DNA of 64,000 nucleotides from Kumtagia sp963829135. Lineage in GTDB: Bacteria > Pseudomonadota > Alphaproteobacteria > Rhizobiales > Rhizobiaceae. This document shows positions 42,291-50,068 of the stretch, in pieces; positions within the stretch are counted from its first letter, which is position 1, and every line of letters begins with the position of its first letter. The translations under genes were made by a program, and so were the position numbers. The DNA is taken from NCBI GenBank assembly GCA_963829135.1, contig CAWHHO010000003.1, positions 310,001 to 374,000 on the forward strand, given 5' to 3'. The notes under the pieces were generated by a model that saw only the letters and a program-made list of their open reading frames with translations, had not been told where the DNA came from and did not search any database.

Positions 42291-43259
42291 TTATTGGCCG
42301 GGGCACGCCCCATCGCGAAGGACGTCCGCACAGTTCGGTGAGCGGCGGAAATCATCGTAGTAGAGCGTCCAATCGGTCGTATGTGATGCCCGGTAGGGTC
42401 CGAATTTGAAATACTGGTTCGTTCCCAGGCCCTTGTCTGCATGGCCGATATGACCTCTCACCGTGACAATCGGCTTGCCGTTCGCGAAAATCTCGATATG
42501 GCCCGAGCCATCGGGTCCGGGCTTTGTGTAGATGGCAAAATCGATCCAGCCGGACGCGGGCGAGGGAAGCGCGTTGCCGTGGCTGGCGACCTGGATGGCG
42601 TCGGTGCAACTGGCGTAGAGCGCACCATCCTGCGGGGTCCATGACGCCTCCGTGGCTATCAGAGCACGCATCTGGTTGGTGTCGGGCCGAAACCAAACCG
42701 GCGTCGCGCCCGCGTTGCAGCCTTGGCCTGCGCCGGCCGCAACGGATTGCGTCGAGGCGATATAGTTGGTTTCAACGGTCGCAAACAACTTGCCATTGCG
42801 CAGCCTTAGCGCGAGGAATGGGCTGAAATCGCCTTCCGCGCCCGGATCGATCTCGCGCTTCCACTGCGCGATCAGATAGCGGTGGTCATCCTGTGGAATG
42901 GGGTCCCCAAACTTGACGGCAAAGCCGTACCAGACGCCTTCATTGTATGGTACGCGCAGCTTTGTCTGTTCCCAGATTTCGGCCCGCTCGCTGCAACCGT
43001 CCATGCTGGAACCGCAGATCGGCTTGATGCTCAGTTTCAGCGCCCCGTCACCGCTGCGCTTCACTTCCCTTTGAAACTCGATCGTTCCGGCGGTCTGCTC
43101 AAAATTTTCCTTGTAGTAGAGACCGCCGCTTTCGGAGAAATGCGGCCCATCCAGAGTGTCCGAGAGAACTGTTGATCCGGGATCGGCAGAGGTGGCCGGA
43201 ACCGCTGCCAAAAGGGTTGCCGCCAACGCTGTCATCCGGATCGATCTCATCATCGTCAT
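42291..43259 (-). CDS. Secreted polysaccharide lyase (glucuronan/heparin-lyase-like fold)
   Basis: A 322-residue protein with a signal peptide (cleavage near TSA-D). The mature part looks like the jelly-roll polysaccharide lyase family (PF14099-like). Visible features are the EIWEQTKLRVPYNEGVWYGFAVKF stretch, the QWKREIDPG segment and the C-terminal FKFGPYRASHTTDWTLYYDDFR. Cys residues at CGSSMDGC and in the last 15 residues may form disulfides. It would cleave a uronic-acid-containing glucan by beta-elimination outside the cell. Its start overlaps the cyclase stop as ATGA, so the lyase is translationally coupled to a nucleotide cyclase, which is unusual. Confidence 0.78.
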   Translation of the reverse strand: MTMMRSIRMTALAATLLAAVPATSADPGSTVLSDTLDGPHFSESGGLYYKENFEQTAGTIEFQREVKRSGDGALKLSIKPICGSSMDGCSERAEIWEQTKLRVPYNEGVWYGFAVKFGDPIPQDDHRYLIAQWKREIDPGAEGDFSPFLALRLRNGKLFATVETNYIASTQSVAAGAGQGCNAGATPVWFRPDTNQMRALIATEASWTPQDGALYASCTDAIQVASHGNALPSPASGWIDFAIYTKPGPDGSGHIEIFANGKPIVTVRGHIGHADKGLGTNQYFKFGPYRASHTTDWTLYYDDFRRSPNCADVLRDGACPGQ

Positions 43260-44599
43260 TGAACACTCTTCGCGGCACCGTCCTTGACCGTCTGGGTGCC
43301 TTCGCGCAGAAGCAGCATCAATTGCTCTGCATCAGAAACGCCGTCATAGCTGATCTCAAGAGCGCCGTCTTCCTCATACTCGGCGATGTCGGTTGCGTCG
43401 GGGTGGAGCACGGTCAACCGCTCCTTCACGCCGCGCAGCTTTTCCTTGCCGATGGTGTTCCAGCCGCCACCGCAATAGGTCGCGAACTCTTCGCTGGCGA
43501 TGACATTATGCGGATACTTCTTCGTCAGCACCTGCAGGCGCTGCACCTCATTGACTGCCGAGCCGAAAGCGGAGAATGTCAGGCGATCGTTCAGGCCGAC
43601 ATTGCCGAACATCACATTGCCGACGTGAAGCCCTATTCCGTAGCCGATTTCGGAACGTCCATTGCGCCGGCGCATCTCGTTGAGCGCACTCATGCGCGCT
43701 GTGGCCTTGAAGGAAGCTGCCAGCGCCGTTCGGCAGGCGATTTCCGACGGCTCCCGGTGCCGATCGCAGGGATACACCGCAATAAAACCGTCACCCATGA
43801 AGCTGAGAATCTGTCCGCCGCGACGATTGAACGGCGCAGCGATCGCGTCGAAGAAGTCATTCAGCGACTCGATATAGGCCTCGCGGCCCTCCTGTTCGGC
43901 GAGCATCGTCGAACCGCGCATATCGGCCATAACCAAGGCCGCGCGGATGGTGTCGCCCTGACCGCGTCGGATATTGCCGTTGAGAACGCGCTTGCCCGCG
44001 TCATTCCCGAGATAGGTTGTCAGCATATTGTCGGCAAGGCGGTTCAGCACCGCCATCTTGGATGCAACAGCCAAATGGTTCTGGATGCGCAACAAGGCGG
44101 CAATCATGCTTTCTGTGAAACCGGTAGGGGCATCGGTAGACCACGAGCCCATCATGCCCTGATCCTTGGTGGCGTCGAATAGATGCCGGAACGCCATATA
44201 GTCAGTGACGCCGAGGAGCTTGAGATCGTCGAAGATCGGAAATTCGGACGGTCCGGAATGATCGATGCGCCTGCGCAAATAGTCGAGCTTATTGTTGAGG
44301 AGATGGAAGTACGGGCTGCGCAGAAAACGGTCGGCGCGCTCGCCGGGCTTGTGGCGAAACCCTTCGACGCGCATGCCGGAACCGCGCTCCCAGGTAAAGC
44401 CGAGTGCGTCGTAGAGCGGGTGCAGCATCGAGAATGACAGATGCACGCGGGCAATCGGCATTCCCGCGGCGGCGAGCCGCTCACAGAACCCGCGGACCAT
44501 TGTTTCTAGATCGTCTCCGGCCAGCGAGGACTGGGTGAGCCAATCGGCAACGCGGTCCATCAGGATTGTGGAAACATCGGTCGACACGGCAGTCGTCAT
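43256..44599 (-). CDS. Class III adenylate/guanylate cyclase
   Basis: The start at 44599 gives 447 residues; upstream in-frame codons overlap the FkbM gene and are unlikely. The N-terminal 220 residues resemble the sensor-like region of rhizobial adenylate cyclases (no membrane helix). The catalytic domain has both metal-binding Asp motifs: VMADMRGST and SFMGDGFIAVY. The transition-state Asn and Arg are in FGSAVNEVQRL. The residue usually Asp in the adenine-recognition motif (IGDxVN) is Ser here, so the base preference is uncertain. It makes a cyclic nucleotide in the cytoplasm. It is coupled to the lyase gene and is part of a gene group with a cNMP-binding protein. Confidence 0.88.
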   Translation of the reverse strand: MTTAVSTDVSTILMDRVADWLTQSSLAGDDLETMVRGFCERLAAAGMPIARVHLSFSMLHPLYDALGFTWERGSGMRVEGFRHKPGERADRFLRSPYFHLLNNKLDYLRRRIDHSGPSEFPIFDDLKLLGVTDYMAFRHLFDATKDQGMMGSWSTDAPTGFTESMIAALLRIQNHLAVASKMAVLNRLADNMLTTYLGNDAGKRVLNGNIRRGQGDTIRAALVMADMRGSTMLAEQEGREAYIESLNDFFDAIAAPFNRRGGQILSFMGDGFIAVYPCDRHREPSEIACRTALAASFKATARMSALNEMRRRNGRSEIGYGIGLHVGNVMFGNVGLNDRLTFSAFGSAVNEVQRLQVLTKKYPHNVIASEEFATYCGGGWNTIGKEKLRGVKERLTVLHPDATDIAEYEEDGALEISYDGVSDAEQLMLLLREGTQTVKDGAAKSVQ

Positions 44600-44612
44600 C
44601 CGGCTTCTCCGG

Positions 44613-45410
44613 TTATTTAACTCTCTGTTCGAAAAGGAAATCCGCACCTCTAGGTTTGGTGCGGAAGACGATTCCAAAGAGTATATAGGTGACGAGACCG
44701 GGGTATATAACCAGCCTGGGGCCGGAAAAATGCTTGCGGAGCAGCCGCGCGAGACCCCACGTCGCCAGTGCAACCTTGAGCCGTCGTGAAACCGGATTGC
44801 CGGAAAGGCTTTTCTCGAGAAGCTGCGGATGAATCGCCATTTGCACGGCCTTGACCCGAAATTTCGCCAGCTGTTCAAGTTCCGCGGGGATAAGAAACTC
44901 GTAACCTTCGATGTCGATCTTGACGAAGACCGGTGCGCCGTGCGCGCCCTCTAAAATCTCCTGCAGCCGCAGTCCCGGCGCATCGACGCATTCTCCGTCG
45001 CCGATTTCGAGAACGCTGGTCTCCGAGCTGCCAAATCCGTCCACGGCATGGATCGAGACGGATGGTGCGTTGGAGAGGGCGCCCTCGAGCACGGTGACGT
45101 TATCGCGAAATGTCGCCAGCCGCCTCAGGATCGCGACGCATTTCGGATCGGGATCGACCGCCACCACCGATTTCGCCATCTCTGCCCCAAAGAAGGGAGT
45201 AACTCCGATCCATGCGCCAATGTCGATCAGCACCGTCTCGCGATCGAGAAAGCGCGACAGCGTGTCGAATGTGTGTGGTTCCCACCGACCGGCGTCCAGC
45301 TTTGCATAGAATTTGCGATACTCGGGCAAGTCGGCAAGCGTGATAGCCCGCCCGCCGACGCGAATATCGACTGTTCTGAAATCTCCGATCGGCATGGCGC
45401 AGCCGTTCAT
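44613..45410 (-). CDS. FkbM-family methyltransferase
   Basis: A 265-residue SAM-dependent methyltransferase. Motif I is VLIDIGAWIGVTPFF near residue 62, followed by the acidic VVAVDPDP and by VKIDIEGYEFLIP around residue 170, all typical of FkbM enzymes, which O-methylate sugars or natural products. A hydrophobic C-terminal segment (LVIYPGLVTYILFGIVF) could associate with the membrane. It lies 13 bases upstream of the cyclase start codon, in the same direction, and probably modifies the polysaccharide made by the cluster. Confidence 0.85.
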   Translation of the reverse strand: MNGCAMPIGDFRTVDIRVGGRAITLADLPEYRKFYAKLDAGRWEPHTFDTLSRFLDRETVLIDIGAWIGVTPFFGAEMAKSVVAVDPDPKCVAILRRLATFRDNVTVLEGALSNAPSVSIHAVDGFGSSETSVLEIGDGECVDAPGLRLQEILEGAHGAPVFVKIDIEGYEFLIPAELEQLAKFRVKAVQMAIHPQLLEKSLSGNPVSRRLKVALATWGLARLLRKHFSGPRLVIYPGLVTYILFGIVFRTKPRGADFLFEQRVK

Positions 45411-45417
45411 AGCAGCA

Positions 45418-46584
45418 TCATGCCGGTGCGGCCGCCTTGGCCTTGAGACTTGCTGCGGCCACGGCGTAGCCGCCTGCGGCGCCGTCGATGAAATGGATGT
45501 GATCGCGTTCCAGCGCGGTGGCGACGATGCAGGTCATCAGTGCTGAATCCTGGCGGTGCAGGCCGAAACGGCAGACGCCCGCCGCTTCGGCCTGCTTCAG
45601 CAGGTCTTCCAGCTTGCGAATTCTTTCCGCGTCGAGATCGATGGTCATCTTCAGCCCGTCGTCGAATTTCCGGAAATCCGAGTTGTGGGACACGTCGCTG
45701 GCATATTGGCGGGCATTGAACCGCCCGACGCTGCCGTTCACTGCCAGCAGGAACTTGCTCAGCGCCACCTCGCCGAGGATGCGCAGCTTCGGACGAAGGC
45801 GGTGGCCTTTCGGCGCCATCGCTCTGGCTTCATTCTCAAGGCCGGGCGGTATCAGGCTCACGCTCAGACCGTCAAGCGGCACCGGATGGCCACCGCGCTC
45901 CTGTTGGCCGGCGATCGCGACAATATCCTCTACCAGTGCCTCGAACGCCTTGCTGCGCTTGCGCTCGGCGGGCACTGCGATCACAGAGACGATTTCACCA
46001 TGCCGAGCCTCGATCGGGTTCCAGCGGCAGGAAAGCCCGGTGAGATCGGGGCGCGTGCCGCTCGGCGCAGCCGGAACGCTGAATCGGCCAGCCTTCATTT
46101 CCGCCTCGGCCCAGCTCGTCCCGCCGCCGGTGAACATGGCATAGGAAACCTGGTCGCTGGCCTTGAACAATGCGACGCGCACATCATAGCTGCGCTTACG
46201 CACCTCGGTCATCGGAATCAGCGCGGCTCGCAGCGTCAGTTCCAGCTCGTCCGCGACCCAGGCTTGCGTCGCCGCCAGCGCGGTTCTGGCCGCCTCGCTC
46301 ACGATGTCGGGAAAGGCAATGAGTGCGCCGTCACCGCCGAAGACAAAGGGCAGGTCGCGCCGCCCGAGCGTATTCAGCAATGCCGAAATGGCGCTCGCCC
46401 CGGCCATGTTGACTGCCTTGTAGCGCCCCGCCTCGATAGCCTTCGTCGAGCCGACGATATCGGTCGCCGCCAACACCCAATTGTCCGGCAAGGGCTTATA
46501 GTTGCTGGGGTCAACGACGCCTTCAAACCGGGAGAAGGCGGGAATCGACGCAATGAAAGGATCGTCAATGGCAATCGGCTTCAT
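45418..46584 (-). CDS. DUF3095-family protein with cyclase-like motifs
   Basis: A 388-residue soluble protein. It matches the DUF3095 family, whose function is not established. Near residue 40, ATDIVGSTKAIEAGRYK resembles the first metal motif of class III cyclases, and about 40 residues later FVFGGDGALIAFP resembles the second (GDG, then hydrophobics). The C-terminal half (about 200-385) is specific to the family, with a Cys/His-containing end (CRFGLHRQDSALMTCIV). It is 7 bases upstream of the FkbM gene. This may be a second nucleotide cyclase or a nucleotide-binding regulator. Confidence 0.78.
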   Translation of the reverse strand: MKPIAIDDPFIASIPAFSRFEGVVDPSNYKPLPDNWVLAATDIVGSTKAIEAGRYKAVNMAGASAISALLNTLGRRDLPFVFGGDGALIAFPDIVSEAARTALAATQAWVADELELTLRAALIPMTEVRKRSYDVRVALFKASDQVSYAMFTGGGTSWAEAEMKAGRFSVPAAPSGTRPDLTGLSCRWNPIEARHGEIVSVIAVPAERKRSKAFEALVEDIVAIAGQQERGGHPVPLDGLSVSLIPPGLENEARAMAPKGHRLRPKLRILGEVALSKFLLAVNGSVGRFNARQYASDVSHNSDFRKFDDGLKMTIDLDAERIRKLEDLLKQAEAAGVCRFGLHRQDSALMTCIVATALERDHIHFIDGAAGGYAVAAASLKAKAAAPA

Positions 46585-46681
46585 AAGAGATTCCTAGCAC
46601 ATTTCTTGGCCCCCGTGGTGAATGTGGGGAGTCTCCGGCAAAATTGACTTGGCGGCGAGCCGGCGGCATAGGCTCACTGCG

Positions 46682-47758
46682 ATGCGTATCGCGTTCTATG
46701 CCCCACTCAAATCTCCGGATCACCCGGTTCCGTCCGGCGACCGGCTTATGGCGCGGCTTTTGATGGAAGCAATGCGGCATGCAGGATACACGTTGGAACT
46801 GGCCTCGCGGTTTCGCAGTTATTCGCCGGTGGCTGATGATTTTGAGGCGCGGGAGGCCGCGGGACGGGCGGAGGCAATACGGATTGCTGCGGAATGGCGT
46901 AGGACAGGTCCGCCGGATGTCTTCTTTTGCTATCATCCCTACTACAAGTCGCCCGACTTCCTTGGACCAGTTCTCTCCAGAGAGTTCGCCATTCCTTACG
47001 TAACGGCGGAAAGTTCCTTTTCCCGGCGGCGCGCTGCAGGCGCGTGGGCGGCATCGCAGGCGATCGTGGTTGAAGGTCTGAGCCGCGCCAGCGTGAACAT
47101 CTGCATCACCGGTCGAGATCGCGAAGGTCTGGAGAAAGTCGTCGCAGCCGACAGATTGGCGATGCTTCCGGCTTTTTTGGATGCTGCGCCATTCTTGCTG
47201 TCCCGCGGATCGACCCCGCCCAGATTGGTGGCGATCGCGATGATGCGGCCGGGCGACAAGTTTGAAAGCTATCGAATGCTTGCGGCAGCGCTGAAATTGT
47301 GCCGGGACCTGCCTTGGACGCTGACTGTTGTCGGCGATGGACCGTGCCGGCCGGAGGTGGAGTCCCTGTTCGCAGTCTTGCCGCATGAGCAGATCGACTG
47401 GCTAGGCGAACTCCCGCCCGAGAAGGTGCCCGCCATTCTGTCGCAGGGCGATCTCTACGTCTGGCCAGGCTTTGGCGAAGCGTATGGCTTGGCCTATCTT
47501 GAGGCGCAGGCGTCCGGCTTGCCTGTGGTCGCGCAAGCTGTGGCCGGCGTTCCTGAAGTCGTGCGAAACGGCGAGACAGGCCTTCTGACTGAGCCAGGCG
47601 ACGTGCCGGCCTATGCCGATGCCATCAGGCACTTGCTCGTCGATGGCCCCTTGCGCGAAACCATGGGTGCGCAGGCTCGACGTTTTGTCTTGAGCGAGAG
47701 GTCATTGCACGGCGCTGCTGCCACGCTGAAATCACTGCTGTCGAGGTTCGAGGCATGA
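46682..47758 (+). CDS. Glycosyltransferase family 4 protein
   Basis: The ATG at 46682 gives a 358-residue GT-B enzyme. The C-terminal Rossmann domain has the expected donor-binding segments: RLVAIAMMRPGDKFESY, VVGDGPCRPEVE, and the EX7E motif in GFGEAYGLAYLEAQASGLPVV. It transfers a sugar from a nucleotide donor to a growing glycan in the cytoplasm. It is divergent from the DUF3095 gene and overlaps the deacetylase-like gene by 4 bases (ATGA). Confidence 0.88.
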   Translation: MRIAFYAPLKSPDHPVPSGDRLMARLLMEAMRHAGYTLELASRFRSYSPVADDFEAREAAGRAEAIRIAAEWRRTGPPDVFFCYHPYYKSPDFLGPVLSREFAIPYVTAESSFSRRRAAGAWAASQAIVVEGLSRASVNICITGRDREGLEKVVAADRLAMLPAFLDAAPFLLSRGSTPPRLVAIAMMRPGDKFESYRMLAAALKLCRDLPWTLTVVGDGPCRPEVESLFAVLPHEQIDWLGELPPEKVPAILSQGDLYVWPGFGEAYGLAYLEAQASGLPVVAQAVAGVPEVVRNGETGLLTEPGDVPAYADAIRHLLVDGPLRETMGAQARRFVLSERSLHGAAATLKSLLSRFEA

Positions 47759-48509
47759 CCGTAGGAGCGGACCTGGCTGCCGTTGAAAAACACGCTCGAG
47801 CGCTGGCGGGCCGCCGGACGCCGGGCGGATTTCTGGCTGCGCGATGATGATGCGGTCGCGCCAACGCCCGCGCTCGAAAGGCTGCTCGGATTAACGGAGC
47901 AGTTCGAGGTTCCGCTAATGCTCGCAGTCATTCCCGCTCACGCGGTTGGTGAACTGGCAGGCGCGATTGCCGAGCGACCCACGACAACACCGGTTGTGCA
48001 CGGCTGGTCGCACCAGAACCACGCCAACGCCGGCCAGAAGAAACAGGAACTTGGTCTGCATCGGCCGGCTGAGGCTGTACTTGCAGAACTGGCGCGTGGT
48101 TTACAGTCCATCGCTGCCTTGTTTGGTGAACGCATGGCGCCGGTCCTCGTGCCGCCATGGAACCGCATCGACGCCACACTGATCCCGCATCTGAAGGCAA
48201 TCGGCTTTGACGCGCTTTCTACCTTCGGTCTACCCAAGCCCGCGCCGATCCGCATGATCAATCCCACCGTCGACATCATCGACTGGCACGGTACGCGCGG
48301 CTGCCGCGAACCCGCGGCTCTCATTGCCGAAATTGTCGGTGAACTCGATGCCGGGTTTGGCCGACGAAAGCCATCCCCCTGTCGGCATCCTCACCCACCA
48401 TCTGGTGCATGACGAAGCGGCCTGGACGTTTCTGGAGACGCTCTTCGATGTGACGGCGACGGCAGATATCTGCCGCTGGCGATCAACGCGCGAATTGCTC
48501 GCAGCGTGA
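47755..48509 (+). CDS. Polysaccharide deacetylase-like protein, with two apparent 1-base frameshifts
   Basis: The ATG at 47755 overlaps the glycosyltransferase stop. One extra T near 47784 (GTTGAAAAAC for GTGAAAAAC) and one in TTT near 48357 split the frame; removing both gives a continuous protein of about 250 residues. Features of the NodB/deacetylase-like fold are FWLRDDDAV near the start (metal-binding Asp pair), HGWSHQNHAN in the middle, PPWNRID, and a C-terminal GILTHHLVHDEAAW. It would remove acetyl groups from a sugar polymer or precursor. The length is 2 above a multiple of 3, as two insertions predict. Confidence 0.75.
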
Positions 48510-48518
48510 GCTGACGAT

Positions 48519-49538
48519 CTAAGCCTGCTTTGCTTTGCGCTTGGCCGAGATTGTCAGCGACTGGCCATCCCGCGCTGCAAACGCTCCGCTGAAAGCCTTC
48601 TTTGCCTCGACCTCGATCTTCGCAAGGTCGGCATCGGTGCGGAATGGATCATGATGGAAGAGCGCCAGTTTCTTGGCGCCGGCGGCCTTGCATAGCTTGA
48701 TGCCTTGCTGCCACGTCGAATGGCCGAAGCCGCGCTTCCGGACCAGTTCCGCTTCCGTATACATCGCGTCGTAGATAACGAGATCGGCCTTGTCGATCAG
48801 ACCAAGCACATTCGGGTCCAGTTCACCCTCGACGTGCTCGGTATCACAGATCAGCGCTACGGCGTGGCCATCGAATTCGACGCGGTAGCCGATGCAACCG
48901 CCCGGATGGTTGAGGTCTGCGGTGCGAATCGTGATGTCCGGGGATGGCTTGATCACATCGCCCGACTGGAAGTCGCGAGCGTTCAACGCCGCTTGGCAGT
49001 AGCTGATCTCAACCGGAAACCACGGCGCGCGCATCAATTCCCGCAGCATTTCCTCGGTCGACATCTTGCCATACATATGGCCCGACCAGATTTCGACATT
49101 GATGGCCGGATGCCATATCGGCGCGAAGAAGGGCAGACCAAGTACGTGGTCATAGTGGAAGTGCGTGAAGAACAGCTGGACGTCCTTCACCGCCGACTGC
49201 AGCAGAGAAAGCCCGGCGGGACGGATGCCACTGCCGGCGTCGAAGATCAGTGTGCGGTTGCCACAGCGCATTTCAATGCAGGGCGTGTTTCCGCCATAGC
49301 GGCGAAAGTCTGGCCCGTCTACGGGGATGCTGCCTCGCACGCCCCAAAGCTTCACCCGAAAGAGATGGTCTGCGCTGCCATCGTCCTTGAATTGCTCGGC
49401 GGGCGCCTTTGCCTGCAATATCGCCGCCAGATCGGCAACCGCCTTGGCCTTCAATTTGTGCAGGCTGGGCCCGTCAAGGCTCGACGTATGAGCGACCAAA
49501 TCTGCCTTCCGCCGATCCTCGGTCGATCTGGTGTCCAT
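48519..49538 (-). CDS. MBL-fold metallo-hydrolase, possible cyclic-nucleotide phosphodiesterase
   Basis: The ATG at 49538 is chosen because AAGGAG lies 9 bases upstream. The 339-residue protein has an N-terminal region of about 60 residues and then the MBL fold: the metal-binding FTHFHYDHVLGL, the loop GGNTPCIEMRCG, and the later CDTEHVEGE and FHHDP. The start LWGVRGSIPV with YGGNT is typical of the PhnP/phosphodiesterase-like branch, which includes enzymes that hydrolyse cyclic nucleotides. Direct cotranscription with a cNMP-binding protein supports that idea, but no substrate can be proved. It is the last gene of ABC-CNMP-MBL. Confidence 0.8.
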   Translation of the reverse strand: MDTRSTEDRRKADLVAHTSSLDGPSLHKLKAKAVADLAAILQAKAPAEQFKDDGSADHLFRVKLWGVRGSIPVDGPDFRRYGGNTPCIEMRCGNRTLIFDAGSGIRPAGLSLLQSAVKDVQLFFTHFHYDHVLGLPFFAPIWHPAINVEIWSGHMYGKMSTEEMLRELMRAPWFPVEISYCQAALNARDFQSGDVIKPSPDITIRTADLNHPGGCIGYRVEFDGHAVALICDTEHVEGELDPNVLGLIDKADLVIYDAMYTEAELVRKRGFGHSTWQQGIKLCKAAGAKKLALFHHDPFRTDADLAKIEVEAKKAFSGAFAARDGQSLTISAKRKAKQA

Positions 49539-49563
49539 CGCAGGACGCTCCTTGGCGATCACG

Positions 49564-50028
49564 TTACGAATTTGCTTGCCTCGCCTTGCTGCGGGCGGCC
49601 GTCAGCTCAGCCGTCGTATGGCTGAGGCGGTCTGCCAGCACTTTGACGATCTCTACGGTCATTTCGGGAAATTCGGTCAGCAACCGGAGAAAGTGATCCT
49701 TGCGTATCCTCAGCGCCTCCAGAGGCGCTGTCGCACGCACCGTCGCGGTGCGCGACACATCGCACAGAATAGCGATTTCGCCGACGATCTCGTTCGGCTC
49801 GACTTCGGCAACTTTCATCTGTCCGGAAGCGGAATCGACGATGATGTCGGCTTTCCCGGAAAGCACCACATAGGCCGCATCGCCTTCATCGCCTTGATGG
49901 AACAACGTCTGACCTTCCTTGTAGGACACGCGATCCGACGTAAAGGCTAGCAGCTTTAGCTTGGCCGGCGCAACGCGGGAAAACAGCGGAACTTTCCGCA
50001 GCATCCCAACTTCGTCGTTCAAAAGCAT
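49564..50028 (-). CDS. Cyclic-nucleotide-binding domain protein
   Basis: A 154-residue protein that is almost entirely a CRP-type cNMP-binding domain. The phosphate-binding cassette is EPNEIVGEIAILCDVSRTATVRA, with Gly-Glu and Arg in the correct order. The segment QGDEGDAAYVVLSGKADI precedes it. There is no helix-turn-helix after the domain, only a helical tail (LADRLSHTTAELTAARSKA), so it is not a transcription factor and should act by protein contact. The ABC gene is 40 bases upstream and the MBL gene is 25 bases downstream. Confidence 0.9.
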   Translation of the reverse strand: MLLNDEVGMLRKVPLFSRVAPAKLKLLAFTSDRVSYKEGQTLFHQGDEGDAAYVVLSGKADIIVDSASGQMKVAEVEPNEIVGEIAILCDVSRTATVRATAPLEALRIRKDHFLRLLTEFPEMTVEIVKVLADRLSHTTAELTAARSKARQANS

Positions 50029-50068
50029 GACCGTTCAACCTCGAATGATCATCGCACAGCCTGGCCCG

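Noticed and set aside
43256..50028. Reading the cyclase, cNMP-binding and MBL genes as a Pycsar-type or CBASS-type anti-phage system
   Set aside because: Pycsar needs a cyclase directly paired with an effector carrying TIR or membrane domains; here the genes are dispersed among glycan enzymes, and no nuclease, TIR or similar effector is present.
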